Notes: a model not told the origin generated them from the letters alone. A DNA stretch of 64,000 nt from Halomonas denitrificans (GCA_019800895.1 JAHVKF010000001.1:496001-560000), one strand, 5' to 3'; shown: positions 9,405 to 18,861, numbered from the stretch's first letter. Made by a program: numbers and translations.

Positions 9405-9423
9405 GATCGGGGCCGTCGAGGAC

Positions 9424-10149
9424 TCAGTCGAAACTGTAGACCAGGTTGACCGTGCTGAGCACGTCGGTGTTGTCGCGACCGGCGGCGACGTCGGTGTTGT
9501 GCCGCACCGCGACCCCGGTCTTCAGCGACATCGCGCTGTTGATCGCGACCTCCAGCGACAGCGCGTTCTCGACGAAGGTGTTCGACGCGCCGGATTCGAC
9601 CAGCAGCGCGTTTTCCAGCCGAGCCGTTTCGGAAATCTGCCACGCGTAGTCCAGCGCGCCGCGTGCGATCAGCTTCGTTTCCGATTCGCCGGAATCGCGT
9701 TCTTCGGAGAATCGTACGCCCGGGCCGGCCTCGACCGACAGGGTGTGAGACTCGCCGTCAAGGACCCGGTAGCCGTAGCCGAGGCCGGCCGTGGCCTGGT
9801 ATTCGAAGGAGGAGAACTTGTCCTGGTCGTAGCGCGCCGAACCGACCAGGTAGCTGCGCTCGGTCAGATCGTAGAGCGTGTTGTTGGAAATCACGAAGCG
9901 GCTGGCGTCCAGTTCGCCCTCGTTCTCCGAGCGCAGGTAGCTGCTCTTCAGGGTGTTGGTCCAGCGGTCCTGCTCGTAACGCAGTTCGAAGCCCGCGTTG
10001 ACGGTCTCCGTGTCGCTGTTTCCGCGAGCGAAGACAAGGCCGAGTTCGCCCGACCCGGTCCATTCGGCCGCGACGGCTCCCGACGCCGCCAGCAGGATGG
10101 CGGCGGCAAGGGCCTTGCAGGCACGGTCGAATTCAGCAATCTTCGTCAT
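9424..10149 (-). CDS. DUF481 (YdiY-like) outer-membrane protein
   Basis: 241-residue secreted protein. The chosen ATG at 10149 has the ribosome-binding site CGGAGA and is followed by a signal peptide (LAAAILLAASGAVAA-EW). The mature protein starts with the DUF481 hallmark WTGSGELGLVFARGNSDT, alternates polar/hydrophobic residues as in a beta-barrel, and ends in a terminal aromatic (VNLVYSFD), typical for outer-membrane insertion. Function is unknown; relatives are called salt-induced outer-membrane proteins. The reading frame stays open further upstream, but that stretch overlaps coq7 and is not coding. Divergent from coq7. Confidence 0.85.
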   Translation of the reverse strand: MTKIAEFDRACKALAAAILLAASGAVAAEWTGSGELGLVFARGNSDTETVNAGFELRYEQDRWTNTLKSSYLRSENEGELDASRFVISNNTLYDLTERSYLVGSARYDQDKFSSFEYQATAGLGYGYRVLDGESHTLSVEAGPGVRFSEERDSGESETKLIARGALDYAWQISETARLENALLVESGASNTFVENALSLEVAINSAMSLKTGVAVRHNTDVAAGRDNTDVLSTVNLVYSFD

Positions 10150-10315
10150 TTCGATATCTCCGGGTTCGGGTTGAAGGCGGCCGGGCGTCGGTCCGGCCCG
10201 TCGCAAAGCCGCGCAGGATAGCAAAGCGACCGGTGTGGCCGCGTCGTCGCGGATCGAGGCCGTGACCACGCGGTGGCGGTAGACTCTCGGCCCGGACACC
10301 CAACCAGCTACCGTC

Positions 10316-10951
10316 ATGAGCCAGTCCCTGAGTGATCGCGTCCTTTCCGAATTCGACCGGGCCCTGCGCGTGGTCCTGGCGCCCGCACCGGCGGCAGAAC
10401 GGCCGCGGCCGGGCGCCGATGCGGAAGAACCCGAGTTCGACGAGAGGCAACGGCGCGAGATCGCCGGCCTGATGCGCGTGAACCACACGGGAGAGGTCTG
10501 TGCCCAGGCACTGTACGCGGGCCAGGCAGCGACCGCGCGAACCGCCGGCGTGCGTGCCGAGATGCAGCAGGCGGCCGACGAGGAAGTCGACCACCTGAGC
10601 TGGTGTGCGGACCGCCTGCGGGAACTGGACGACCGGCCCAGCCTGCTCAACCCGCTCTGGTACGCGGGCTCGTTCACGATCGGGGCGCTGGCCGGCGCGG
10701 CGGGCGACCGCTGGAGCCTGGGCTTCGTCGAGGCCACCGAGCGCCAGGTCGAGGCGCACCTGCAGAATCACCTCCACCGGCTGCCCGAGAACGACCTCCG
10801 GTCGCGGGCCATCGTGGAGCAGATGAAGATCGACGAAGCCCGACACGCGGACCTGGCCCACGAAGCCGGCGCCGCGCGGCTGCCAGCACCGGTACAGGGC
10901 ATCATGGCGTTGACCGCCGGCGTCATGAAGCGGCTGGCGCACCGCATCTGA
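10316..10951 (+). CDS. coq7: Demethoxyubiquinone hydroxylase Coq7
   Basis: 211-residue carboxylate-bridged di-iron monooxygenase catalysing the last ring hydroxylation of ubiquinone synthesis. The iron ligands sit in the paired E...EXXH motifs: [36 protein letters not shown] and [13 protein letters not shown]. Many gammaproteobacteria use Coq7 instead of the flavin enzyme UbiF. A -10-like TAGACT lies at 10280-10285. The gene stands alone, divergent from the DUF481 gene and convergent with speD. Confidence 0.95.
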   Translation: MSQSLSDRVLSEFDRALRVVLAPAPAAERPRPGADAEEPEFDERQRREIAGLMRVNHTGEVCAQALYAGQAATARTAGVRAEMQQAADEEVDHLSWCADRLRELDDRPSLLNPLWYAGSFTIGALAGAAGDRWSLGFVEATERQVEAHLQNHLHRLPENDLRSRAIVEQMKIDEARHADLAHEAGAARLPAPVQGIMALTAGVMKRLAHRI

Positions 10952-11050
10952 CCGCAATCTCCCCGATCCTGCCCCGGGGGGGCCGAAGCCACGGGGATCG
11001 AGTCCGTCGGGCCGACCGCCCGCAAATCACCCACTCCGGTCCTACGGGTC

Positions 11051-11119
11051 GCGGCCCCTGGAGGTCGCGAACCATGAAAGATGCGACCCCTGAAGTTGCG
11101 ACCCCTACAGGTTGCGACC
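11051..11119. repeat. Imperfect ~16-bp tandem repeat at the 3' end of speD
   Basis: Four to five degenerate units beginning GCG (A/G)CC (for example GCGACCCCTGAAGTT and GCGACCCCTACAGGTT) run head to tail with 15-16 bp spacing in the 153-bp gap between convergent coq7 and speD. The last units include the speD stop codon. The motif GACCCCTG recurs in the larger repeat block at 17.0-17.2 kb. Confidence 0.6.
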
Positions 11120-11896
11120 GTAGAACAGCTCCTGCATTTCCTTCTTCAGGCGGCGCTCGACCTTGCGCCGCTGCGGCGCCGGCAGATCGTCGGCATCGAG
11201 CCCGAACAGGTAGTTGTCGAGCTCGAACTGCTTCAGGCACATCTTCGTGTGGAACAGGTTTTCCTGGTACACGTTGACGTCGATCATCTCGTAGGCGTTC
11301 TTCGTGTCGCGGCTGAAGTAGTCCTGGATCGACGTGATCTTGTGGTCGATGAAGTGCTTGCGGCCGCGCACGTCGCGGGTGAAGCCGCGAACCCGGTAGT
11401 CGACCGTGACGATGTCCGACTCGAAGCTGTGGATCAGGTAGTTCAGCGCCTTGAGCGGCGAGATCACCCCGCAGGTCGCCACGTCGATGTCGGCCCGGAA
11501 CGTGCAGATGCCGTCGTGCGGGTGGCTCTCCGGGTACGTGTGGACCGTGATGTGACTCTTGTCGAGGTGGGCCAGCACCGTCTCCGGCAGCGGTCCGGGC
11601 GCTGCGCTCGAGATCGTCGAGCCCGGTTCCACGGGCCCCTCGGCGATCAGGATCGTCACGCTTGCGCCCTGCGGGTCGTAGTCCTGCCGTGCGATGTTGA
11701 GGATGTTCGCGCCGATGATCTGGGAGACATCGGTCAGGATCTGGGTCAGCCGCTCGGCGTTGTAGGCCTCGTCGATGTAGGCGATATAATCCTCGCGCTG
11801 TTCATCGGTCGTGGCGTAACACAGATCGTAGATGTTGAAGCTGAGGGCTTTGGTCAGGTTGTTGAAGCCGTGCAGCTGGATTCGACGCTTTGCCAT
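11105..11896 (-). CDS. speD: S-adenosylmethionine decarboxylase proenzyme
   Basis: 263-residue AdoMetDC of the E. coli (class 1A) type, supplying the aminopropyl donor for spermidine. The self-cleavage site is LDKSHITVH, with Ser114 becoming the pyruvoyl group; E. coli uses Ser112. [16 protein letters not shown] and [20 protein letters not shown] are also typical. Full length. The C-terminal codons lie in the tandem repeat at 11051-11119. No spermidine synthase gene is nearby. Divergent from the Clp-like regulator, with a -10-like GATAAT and a palindrome in the gap. Confidence 0.96.
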   Translation of the reverse strand: MAKRRIQLHGFNNLTKALSFNIYDLCYATTDEQREDYIAYIDEAYNAERLTQILTDVSQIIGANILNIARQDYDPQGASVTILIAEGPVEPGSTISSAAPGPLPETVLAHLDKSHITVHTYPESHPHDGICTFRADIDVATCGVISPLKALNYLIHSFESDIVTVDYRVRGFTRDVRGRKHFIDHKITSIQDYFSRDTKNAYEMIDVNVYQENLFHTKMCLKQFELDNYLFGLDADDLPAPQRRKVERRLKKEMQELFYGRNL

Positions 11897-11943
11897 GGCG
11901 GTCCCGGTCGGTGATGCGGAGATTCGAGCGATGCGAATCCCCC

Positions 11944-11949
11944 ATTATC
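11944..11949 (-). promoter_or_regulatory. Putative -10 box (GATAAT) of speD
   Basis: GATAAT on the minus strand ~48 bp upstream of the speD ATG. The -35 is poor. Confidence 0.4.
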
Positions 11950-11973
11950 CATCAGAGCGAGCCCGGATGCTTG

Positions 11974-11989
11974 TCGGATCGTGATCCGA
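11974..11989. promoter_or_regulatory. Perfect 7-bp inverted repeat, possible operator between speD and clp
   Basis: TCGGATC-GT-GATCCGA, a perfect inverted repeat with a 2-bp spacer, lies upstream of the speD -10 box and ~93 bp before the -35 of the clp-like gene. It does not match the CRP/Clp consensus TGTGA-N6-TCACA. The bound protein, if any, is unknown. Confidence 0.35.
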
Positions 11990-12081
11990 TGCGTCCATCG
12001 ATTCATGAGGGGGACGGAGAACCCGTTCCTCGCGCCGTCCGATCGCCGGCCGGAGCGGATTCCGCAGCGCGGCGTCCGACA

Positions 12082-12109
12082 TTGACAAGCCCGCGTTGCG
12101 CTTCATAAT
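12082..12109 (+). promoter_or_regulatory. Sigma70 promoter of the clp-like gene
   Basis: Consensus -35 TTGACA (12082-12087), 16-bp spacer, then -10 CATAAT (12104-12109). Transcription would start near 12116, giving a leader of about 46 bases before the ATG at 12162. Confidence 0.75.
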
Positions 12110-12161
12110 GAAGGTATTGCGGCAGCGGCCCGCACATTTACCCGTTCTCAGGACGAGATTG

Positions 12162-12833
12162 ATGCGAGATCCACAGTTCTACCCGGTCGATCGCGTGGCG
12201 ATGGATCGCTTCCTCGAACACTGCAAGCGCCAGCACTTTCCTGCCCGCGCCACGGTCATGCGTCCGGGCGACAACGGCCAGTCGTTCTGGTACGTGGTCG
12301 AGGGCTCGGTCACGGTCTCGACCGAAGGCGACGACGGCCGCGAGTTGATTCTCAGCTACCTCAACCCCGGCGACTTCATCGGCGAGATGGGCCTGTTCAT
12401 GCGACCCGGCAAGCGTGAGGTCATGGTCCGCACCCGGACCAAGTGCGAACTCGCCGAGATTTCCTACGCCCACCTGCGCGAGCTCCTGGAAGGTGACCTG
12501 AAGGACAGCGCGCTCGAGATCATGACCGCGATCGGGGCCAAGCTGGCCCAGCGCCTGCTGCAGACGCGGCGCAAGGTCGAGCACCTGGCGTTCCTGGACA
12601 CCCAGGGCCGGGTCGCGCGCACGCTGATCGACCTGTGCGGGGAACCCGATGCCGTGTCCCACCCCGAGGGCACCCAGATCAAGATCACCCGCCAGGAGCT
12701 CTCGCGAATCGTCGGTTGCTCGCGCGAGATGGCCGGCCGGGTGATGAAATCGCTCGAGGAAGAGGGCATGCTGCGCGCGTCCGGCAAGACGGTCGTGATC
12801 ATCGGCACCTTCAAGGGTTCCGCGCCGGCTTGA
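12162..12833 (+). CDS. clp: Clp-type CRP/FNR-family global regulator
   Basis: 223-residue CRP homologue. A cyclic-nucleotide-binding fold (about 15-120) is followed by the dimer helix and a winged HTH (SRIVGCSREMAGRVMKSLEEEGML) nearly the same as in CRP. The pocket reads GEMGLFMRPGKREVMVRTRTKCELAEISY. Where E. coli CRP and Vfr have the cAMP-binding pair Arg-Ser, this protein has Arg85-Glu86, as in Xanthomonas Clp, whose Glu99 at this position is linked to cAMP-independent DNA binding that c-di-GMP reverses. The inference is therefore a Clp-like regulator. The chosen ATG follows GGACGAG; an upstream in-frame ATG lies before the promoter's start site and is rejected. Confidence 0.88.
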   Translation: MRDPQFYPVDRVAMDRFLEHCKRQHFPARATVMRPGDNGQSFWYVVEGSVTVSTEGDDGRELILSYLNPGDFIGEMGLFMRPGKREVMVRTRTKCELAEISYAHLRELLEGDLKDSALEIMTAIGAKLAQRLLQTRRKVEHLAFLDTQGRVARTLIDLCGEPDAVSHPEGTQIKITRQELSRIVGCSREMAGRVMKSLEEEGMLRASGKTVVIIGTFKGSAPA

Positions 12834-12924
12834 CACCGGCGAGGGGCCAAGGGGAAAAGAAGCAGGGACATGTAAAAGCCGGGTCCTGACGGCCCAGCAG
12901 CCCCTAGTCCCTGACCATCAGCCC
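12834..12924. repeat. Short C-rich repeat fragment between clp and ppc
   Basis: The convergent gap holds copies of CCCCTAGTCCCTGACC and CAGCCCCTACCCC, the same motif family as the C-rich arm at 17120-17187. No clear terminator. Confidence 0.5.
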
Positions 12925-15648
12925 CTACCCCGTATTCTGCAAGCCCTGCGCGATCCCGTGCACCGAGGCCACCAGCGCCTGCTCCAGGCGTGAATCCTGC
13001 CGTTCGCCGTCGCGCCAGCGGGCCAGCAGGTCGACCTGGGCAAAGCTCATCGGATCGATATACGGGTTGCGAAGCAGGATCGAACGCTGCAGGGTGGCGT
13101 CTCCGTCGAGCAGGACCCGCTGCTCCTTCAGGCGGCAGACCCAGTCCCGGGTCCGGTCGAACTCGGCACGGATCTCGGGGAAGAAGCGCTTCCCCGCCTC
13201 CCCGGCCAGGGCCGCATAGCGTTCGGCGATGCCGAGGTCGGACTTGGCCATCGCCATTTCCGCGTCGTCGAGAATCGTGCGGAAGAACAACCAGCCGCGA
13301 AGCATTTCGCGAAGAACCCGCTCGCCGGCCGAATCGGCCACGGCCTCGAGGCCAGCGCCGAGGCCGAACCAGCCCGGCAGCGCGTGGCGGCTCTGCCCCC
13401 AGGCGAACACCCAGGGAATGGCCCGCAGGCCGTCGATGCCTGCATCGGCCGCGCGCGACGCGGGCCGCGAGCCGATCCGCATCCGTTCGATCACGTCGAT
13501 CGGGGTCGCGGCGCGGAAATAGTCGGCGAAGCCGTCGGACTCGTAGACCAGCCCCCGATAGGCCGAACGACTGTGCCCGGCCAGTGCGGTCATGGCTTCT
13601 CGCCACGGCGCCGGCACGTCGCCATCGGGTCGCTTCCGGCGGCTGGCGCGAAGCACCGCGCCGGTCATCTGCTCGAGGTTCCGCACGGCGATCGGACGCA
13701 GCGCGTACTTGCGGTGGATCACCTCGCCCTGCTCGGTCAGGCGCAGGCGACCATCGACGCTTCCATCGGGCGCGGCGAGGATGGCGCGGTGGGTCTTGCC
13801 GCCGCCGCGCCCGATGCTGCCACCCCGCCCGTGGAACAGGGTCAGGCCGACGCCGGCGTTCCCGAACCGCTCGGTCAGCCGCCGCTGCGCGTCCTGCAAC
13901 GACCAGCGCGAGGCAACCAGTCCGCCGTCCTTGTTGCTGTCGGAATAGCCCAGCATGATGGTCTGGCGGTGCTCTCGCTGCTCGAGCAGCGAACGCCAGG
14001 CCGGCTCCTCCAGCAGCCCGTCCATCACGCCGTCGGCGGCCTGCAGATCATCGACGGTCTCGAACAGCGGCACGAAATCCATGGCCCCGTCTTCCAGCCC
14101 GGCACGCCGGGCCATGAACCAGGCCGCCAGCACGTCGTCGGCATTCCGGCTCATGCTGACGATCAGCGTTTCGACCGAGCGACGACCGTACACGCGGCGC
14201 GCCTCGGCGGCGGCCGCCAGCAGGCGGAACACGGGATGCTCGCCTTCGGAGACCGGCGTGGACGTCGTGCCGTCGCGGTCCGAGTCCTCGAGCCGCTCGA
14301 GGAGCATCCGGCGGCGTTCATCAACCGGGCGATCGGGCCAGTCGTCGTCGCCCAACTGTTCGGCCACGGCCGCGTGCAGGTCGCCGGAATCGACGCGCAG
14401 GTCCAGCGCCGCCAGGTGGAAGCCGAAGATATCGACCCGTCGCTGCAGGCGCTGGACCGGGAACAGGCCGGCGCGCTGCCCGCGGTGCTGCTCAAGGCTG
14501 GAGGCGACCGCGGCGAGGTCCTCGGCGAATGCATCCGGCGACGGATAGCCGTGCTCGGCGTCATCGAGCGTACGCTGCAGGCGTGCTTCGACCAGGTAGA
14601 GGAACACCCGGTACGGCATCTCCCGGTGGCGGGCGGGGATGGCCTCGGCCGTCGTGATCAGTTCCGAACGCGCCGCGTCGAGCCGCCCGGCCAGGTCCTC
14701 GGAGATGTCGACCCGTCCGTCGGTCTGGCTGAGCAGTCGGTTCAGGCGCCGGACTTCGCGCAGGTAGTTGCCGATGACCTGCCGGCGCTGCTCGGCCAGC
14801 GTATCGAGCACGGTGTCGGCACCGACGTTGGGGTTTCCGTCCATGTCGCCGCCCACCCAGGATCCGAAGCGCAGGAGCGTCGGCAGCTGTGCCGGCGCTA
14901 CGTCCTGCCCCCAGACCGCCCGGACCGCCTCGGCGAGGTTCTCGTGCAGGACCGGCGCGATCCGGTACAGCACGTTGGCCAGATAGTAGTGCGCGTGTTC
15001 GGCTTCGTCGGCGACCGTCGGCCGCTTCTCGGCCTGCTCGGCGGTCTGCCACGCGATCGTCAGCTCCATCCGGACCCGGTCGACCAGTCGCCGCGCCGCC
15101 CGGGCGGAAAGCCGCTCGTTCATGCGCTCGACCAGGTAGCCGGCCATGCGCTGTTCCTTCTCGAGAATCGAGCGTCGCGTCGCCTCCGTCGGGTGCGCGG
15201 TCAGCACCGGTTCGATCCGGACCCGGCCGAGCAGCTCCACAAGCTCCGGAGGCTCCAGACCGTCGTCGCGCAGCGCCGCAAGCACCGCCTCCAGGCTGTC
15301 GGGCTGGATCTCGCCGGTCACGGCTCGATCGTCCCGGCGGCGGATCCGGTGGACCTGCTCGGCCAGGTTCACGACCCGGAACCACGCCGCGAATGCACGC
15401 ACGAATTCAGCAGCGGCATCCCCGTCATCGAAGCGACACAGCGGCTCCAGGCCGGCGTCCGGTTCCCCGGCTCGCCGCGCGATCGCGGCCTCTCGGGCGG
15501 CCTCCACACGCTCGAACAGCGGAGCCCCGCCCTGCTCGCGAAGCACCTCGCCGACCATGCCGCCGAGTGTTCGAACGTCCTGGCGCAGCGCTTCGTGCTC
15601 CGGAGGGAAATCGATTTCTTCGCGTTTCATCGGCCGAGGGATGCTCAC
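12925..15648 (-). CDS. ppc: Phosphoenolpyruvate carboxylase
   Basis: 907-residue anaplerotic enzyme fixing bicarbonate onto PEP to make oxaloacetate. Visible signatures are [13 protein letters not shown] (catalytic His152), [11 protein letters not shown], the glycine loop [13 protein letters not shown], and the invariant C-terminal QNTG. Length agrees with the bacterial family. A second Met seven residues in ([10 protein letters not shown]) is an alternative start. The gene is alone, convergent with the clp-like gene and divergent from the ThrE-like gene. Confidence 0.97.
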   Translation of the reverse strand: MSIPRPMKREEIDFPPEHEALRQDVRTLGGMVGEVLREQGGAPLFERVEAAREAAIARRAGEPDAGLEPLCRFDDGDAAAEFVRAFAAWFRVVNLAEQVHRIRRRDDRAVTGEIQPDSLEAVLAALRDDGLEPPELVELLGRVRIEPVLTAHPTEATRRSILEKEQRMAGYLVERMNERLSARAARRLVDRVRMELTIAWQTAEQAEKRPTVADEAEHAHYYLANVLYRIAPVLHENLAEAVRAVWGQDVAPAQLPTLLRFGSWVGGDMDGNPNVGADTVLDTLAEQRRQVIGNYLREVRRLNRLLSQTDGRVDISEDLAGRLDAARSELITTAEAIPARHREMPYRVFLYLVEARLQRTLDDAEHGYPSPDAFAEDLAAVASSLEQHRGQRAGLFPVQRLQRRVDIFGFHLAALDLRVDSGDLHAAVAEQLGDDDWPDRPVDERRRMLLERLEDSDRDGTTSTPVSEGEHPVFRLLAAAAEARRVYGRRSVETLIVSMSRNADDVLAAWFMARRAGLEDGAMDFVPLFETVDDLQAADGVMDGLLEEPAWRSLLEQREHRQTIMLGYSDSNKDGGLVASRWSLQDAQRRLTERFGNAGVGLTLFHGRGGSIGRGGGKTHRAILAAPDGSVDGRLRLTEQGEVIHRKYALRPIAVRNLEQMTGAVLRASRRKRPDGDVPAPWREAMTALAGHSRSAYRGLVYESDGFADYFRAATPIDVIERMRIGSRPASRAADAGIDGLRAIPWVFAWGQSRHALPGWFGLGAGLEAVADSAGERVLREMLRGWLFFRTILDDAEMAMAKSDLGIAERYAALAGEAGKRFFPEIRAEFDRTRDWVCRLKEQRVLLDGDATLQRSILLRNPYIDPMSFAQVDLLARWRDGERQDSRLEQALVASVHGIAQGLQNTG

Positions 15649-15714
15649 GGGGAATCAGCGCTCATGGTAGCCGTCCGGCGTGCCCTTCGCTGCGACGGCG
15701 ACGTTCTGCTGACG

Positions 15715-15720
15715 TATGAT
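15715..15720 (+). promoter_or_regulatory. Putative -10 box (TATGAT) of the ThrE-like gene
   Basis: TATGAT upstream of the preferred ATG at 15770; it overlaps an alternative in-frame ATG at 15716. The -35 (TGCGAC, 18-bp spacing) is weak. Confidence 0.35.
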
Positions 15721-15769
15721 CGCGGCTGAATCCGCCCCGCGCAGGCGTCCCGCTGCGCTCTCCGATGCC

Positions 15770-17017
15770 ATGATCCCGATTCGCACACCGGCCGAGGACG
15801 ATACCCAGTCCTTCGAGGCCAGCCCGTATGCCACGCTGGTCCTGAATCTCGGCCGGGCGCTGACCCATGCCGGCTCGCCCGCGCACCGGCTGGAAACCGC
15901 GATGCAGGTCATGGCCGAACGGTTGGGGCTGAGCGCGGAATTCTTCTCGACGCCGACCGCACTGATCGTGTCCCTCGGCGACGGCACGCGGCAGCAGGTC
16001 TATCTCGCCCGCGTCGAGCCCGGAGACTCGAACCTCGGCAAGTTGTCCGAGCTGACCGACGTGATGGAACAGCTGGCGTCCGGCGCGCTGGACCCGATCG
16101 AGGCCGACCGTCGGGTGCGCGAGATCGACCAGCGCCCCCCGGCGTATCGGGGGGCGCCCCTGCTGCTGGCCTTCATGGCCGTTTCGGCCGGCGCCTGCAC
16201 GCTGATCGGCGGCGGCCTGCGCGAGATGCTGACCGCCGGCGTGCTCGGCGGCCTGACCGGCCTGTGCGTGATGCTGCTCAAGCGGGGGCCGGACCTGGCG
16301 CGCCTGGTCGCGCCGGTGGCGGCGCTGCTGGTCACCTTCATCGGCACGCTCTGGTGCGGCTTCGACGGCCGGACCGCGCTGATGCCGGCGGTGATCGCCG
16401 GCATGATCGCGCTGATTCCGGGCATGGACCTGACGATCGCGACCCGCGAGCTCGCCACCGGCCACCTGGTGGCCGGTTCCTCGCGGATGCTGTCGACGAT
16501 CACCATCTTCGCGTTCCTGAGTTTCGGGCTGGCGGCCGGCGGTGCCGCCGGCCAGTGGGTGGTCGGTCCGATCACGCTGGTCGATCCTTCGCCGCTTCCG
16601 CCGGGCGTGATCTTCATCGGCTTCGCCATCGCGGCGATCGGCTTCGTCGCCCTGTTCCAGGCCTGGCTGCGCGACTGGATCTGGGTCCTGCTGGCCTGCC
16701 TGATCGCCTTCGCCGGATCGAGTCTCGGCGGAATCACCGGTTCGCCGGTGCTCGGCGCGTTCCTCGGCGGCCTGTTCGTCGCGCTTTCCGGCAACCTCTT
16801 CGCCCGCGTGACCGGGCGCCCGGGATCGGTGATGCTGCTGCCCGGACTGATCCTGCTGGTCCCCGGCAGCATCGGCATGCGCAGCCTGGCCGCGGTCGTC
16901 GGCCACGACATCCTGTCGGGCCTGGAGACGGCATTCCTGGCCGGCATGATCGCCGTGGCGCTCACCGCCGGCATGATCCTGGCCAGCGTCCTGCTGCCGC
17001 CGAGGATTTCGTTGTAA
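15770..17017 (+). CDS. ThrE-like threonine/serine exporter family protein (DUF1212)
   Basis: 415-residue integral membrane protein of the ThrE family, in which a soluble N-terminal domain (about 15-110, ALTHAGSPAHRLETAMQVM and FFSTPTALIVSLGDG) is joined to roughly ten membrane helices that fuse the YjjP-like and YjjB-like halves into one chain. Characterised relatives export threonine or serine (Corynebacterium) or succinate (YjjPB); substrate here is unknown. The helix-flanking segments GMIALIPGMDLTIATRELATGHLVAG and PGLILLVPGSIGMRS are family hallmarks (each given in part). Start could instead be ATG 15716. Confidence 0.82.
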   Translation: MIPIRTPAEDDTQSFEASPYATLVLNLGRALTHAGSPAHRLETAMQVMAERLGLSAEFFSTPTALIVSLGDGTRQQVYLARVEPGDSNLGKLSELTDVMEQLASGALDPIEADRRVREIDQRPPAYRGAPLLLAFMAVSAGACTLIGGGLREMLTAGVLGGLTGLCVMLLKRGPDLARLVAPVAALLVTFIGTLWCGFDGRTALMPAVIAGMIALIPGMDLTIATRELATGHLVAGSSRMLSTITIFAFLSFGLAAGGAAGQWVVGPITLVDPSPLPPGVIFIGFAIAAIGFVALFQAWLRDWIWVLLACLIAFAGSSLGGITGSPVLGAFLGGLFVALSGNLFARVTGRPGSVMLLPGLILLVPGSIGMRSLAAVVGHDILSGLETAFLAGMIAVALTAGMILASVLLPPRISL

Positions 17018-17021
17018 AGCG

Positions 17022-17187
17022 GGGACGAAGGGCGAGGGACCAGGGGTGAGGGACCAGGGGCCAGGGGTGAGGGACCAGGGGCCAGTGGAAACCGGCGATG
17101 AGGCGAGCGCACTGGCGACGAGCCCCTGACCCCCAGCCCCTGACGCACCGCCCCTACTAGTCCCTGACCCCTGGCCCCTCGCCCCTT
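17022..17187. repeat. G-rich and C-rich complementary repeat arms
   Basis: The left arm (17022-17084) repeats AGGGACCAGGGGCCAGGGGTG-type units (two near-identical ~21-bp copies). The right arm (17120-17187) carries the complementary C-rich series with CCCCTGACC units. They could pair into a long imperfect hairpin around a ~35-base centre, and the G-runs could form G-quadruplexes. It fills most of the gap between the ThrE-like gene and the PHA-family gene. Related fragments occur at 12834-12924 and 11051-11119. Confidence 0.7.
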
Positions 17188-17205
17188 ACCGAGTACACTT
17201 CACCC

Positions 17206-17481
17206 ATGAGTACGATCGACATCCGCAAGACGCATCGCCACGACCTGGCCACGGCGCAGCAGATCGCCGACGACCTGGCCCGCGACCTGGCCGAGAAGTT
17301 CTCGGTCAACTACGGCTGGGACGACGACGTGCTGCTGTTCGAGCGCTCCGGCTGCAACGGCTCGATCCGGGTCGACGAACACTGCGTCCACGTCAACGCC
17401 CGGCTCGATTTCTTCGTGTCGTTCCTGAAGCCGACAATCGAGAAGGAAGTCCACCGCTACCTCGACGAGCACTTCACGTGA
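17206..17481 (+). CDS. Polyhydroxyalkanoic-acid-system family protein (PHA_gran_rgn)
   Basis: 91-residue protein matching the small family named after polyhydroxyalkanoate granule regions: basic-acidic N-terminus (IRKTHRHDLATAQQIADDLARDL), a middle strand (VNYGWDDDVLLFERSGCNGSI) and a C-terminal amphipathic helix ([14 protein letters not shown]). The role is not established and members occur without PHA synthase; none is seen here. There is no Shine-Dalgarno, and a -10-like TACACT (17194-17199) ends seven bases before the ATG, so the message may be leaderless. Its TGA overlaps the next gene's GTG (GTGA). Confidence 0.78.
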   Translation: MSTIDIRKTHRHDLATAQQIADDLARDLAEKFSVNYGWDDDVLLFERSGCNGSIRVDEHCVHVNARLDFFVSFLKPTIEKEVHRYLDEHFT

Positions 17482-17933
17482 TCGGACACGACGACTCGCC
17501 GACCATGATCATCGGCGCCTGCGAGTGGGTCGCCTTGCCCGAGCTGGGCATCCGGCGCCTTCGGGCGCGGGTCGACACGGGGGCGAAGAGCTGCGCGCTG
17601 CACGCGATCGACGTCGAGGCGTTCGAAGTCGACGGCGAGAACCGGGTCCGCTTCCGCGTGTTCACCGGCCACCCGGACCCCGGCGGCTGGCACGCCTGCG
17701 ACGCGCGGCTGGTCGGCACCCGCCGGGTGCGTTCCAGTTCCGGCGAGCGCCAGCGCCGCTACACGATCCGGACGCCCATCGTGATCGGTCACGCCCGCTG
17801 GGACGTGGACATCACCCTGGCCGACCGTGAGAGAATGCGGTATCGAATGCTGCTCGGGCGGGCGGCCATGGAACACCACGCGCTGGTGTATCCGGCCCGG
17901 ACGTTCCTGCAGGGCAAACCCCGCCTCGACTGA
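17478..17933 (+). CDS. RimB-like retropepsin/zinc-protease family protein
   Basis: 151-residue member of the PF05618 family, once called ATP-dependent zinc protease and now seen as retropepsin-like aspartic proteases. The active-site-like motif is [13 protein letters not shown] (Asp33-Thr34-Gly35); a later conserved block is [11 protein letters not shown]. In Pseudomonas the relative RimB works with RimK on modified ribosomal protein S6, and here rimK follows 13 bp downstream, so RimB is the best guess. The GTG start overlaps the previous stop by 4 bases; ATG 17505 ([16 protein letters not shown]) is an alternative that also matches the family start. Confidence 0.82.
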   Translation: MIGHDDSPTMIIGACEWVALPELGIRRLRARVDTGAKSCALHAIDVEAFEVDGENRVRFRVFTGHPDPGGWHACDARLVGTRRVRSSSGERQRRYTIRTPIVIGHARWDVDITLADRERMRYRMLLGRAAMEHHALVYPARTFLQGKPRLD

Positions 17934-17946
17934 GCCCGAACCGACC

Positions 17947-18861
17947 ATGACCTCCATGCGTATCGCGATTCTCTCCCGCAGCCGCAGCATCTACTCGACC
18001 AAGCGCCTGGTCGAGGCGGCCGAGGAACGCGGCCACGAAGTGCGGGTGGTCGACACGCTTCGCTGCTACATGAGCATCGCCTCGCACCGGCCGTCGATCC
18101 ATTACCGCGGCGACACGCTCGACCAGTTCGACGCGGTCATCCCGCGCATCGGCGCGTCGATCACCTTCTACGGCACCGCGGTCCTGCGCCAGTTCGAGAT
18201 GATGGGCACCTTTCCGCTGAACGAGTCGGTCGCGGTGACCCGCTCGCGCGACAAGCTTCGTTCGCTGCAGCTGCTGTCCCGGCGCGGCATCGGTCTGCCG
18301 GTGACCGGCTTCGCCAACGCCGCCGACGACATCGGCGACCTGATCGAGATGGTCGGCGGCGCGCCGCTGGTGGTCAAGCTGCTCGAAGGCACGCAGGGCA
18401 TCGGCGTGGTGTTGTGCGAAACCAAGAAGGCGGCCGAGAGCGTGCTCGAAGCCTTCATGGGCCTGAACGTCTCGATCATGGTCCAGGAATACATCAAGGA
18501 GGCCGGCGGCGCCGACATCCGCTGCTTCGTCGTCGGCGACAAGGTCGTCGCCGCGATCAAGCGCCAGGCCAAGCCCGGCGAGTTCCGCTCCAACCTCCAC
18601 CGCGGCGGCACCGCCAGCCTGATCAAGATCACGCCGGAGGAGCGGTCCACGGCGGTCCGGGCTGCGCGCATCATGGGCCTGAACGTCGCCGGCGTCGACC
18701 TGCTGCGCTCCAACCACGGCCCGCTGGTCATGGAAGTCAACTCCTCGCCGGGCCTCGAAGGCATCGAGTCCGCCACCGGCAAGGACGTCGCCGGCCTGAT
18801 CATCCAGTTCCTCGAGAAGAACGCCAAGAAAGACAAGACCCGCACCCGCGGCAAGGGCTGA
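17947..18861 (+). CDS. rimK: RimK, ATP-grasp ribosomal protein S6 glutamate ligase
   Basis: 304-residue ATP-grasp ligase, the usual RimK length. It begins [22 protein letters not shown] and carries [18 protein letters not shown], the ATP-binding [14 protein letters not shown] and the metal-binding [14 protein letters not shown] near the C-terminus. In E. coli it adds glutamates to the C-terminus of S6. It is the last gene of a three-gene unit with the PHA-family gene and the RimB-like protease. The c-di-GMP phosphodiesterase RimA of Pseudomonas rimABK is absent here. Repeat element 1 starts 32 bp after the stop. Confidence 0.95.
   Translation: MTSMRIAILSRSRSIYSTKRLVEAAEERGHEVRVVDTLRCYMSIASHRPSIHYRGDTLDQFDAVIPRIGASITFYGTAVLRQFEMMGTFPLNESVAVTRSRDKLRSLQLLSRRGIGLPVTGFANAADDIGDLIEMVGGAPLVVKLLEGTQGIGVVLCETKKAAESVLEAFMGLNVSIMVQEYIKEAGGADIRCFVVGDKVVAAIKRQAKPGEFRSNLHRGGTASLIKITPEERSTAVRAARIMGLNVAGVDLLRSNHGPLVMEVNSSPGLEGIESATGKDVAGLIIQFLEKNAKKDKTRTRGKG

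Noticed and set aside
10150-10737. Upstream extension of the DUF481 frame to 437 codons
   Set aside because: It runs through coq7 on the opposite strand and would place the signal peptide in the middle of the protein.
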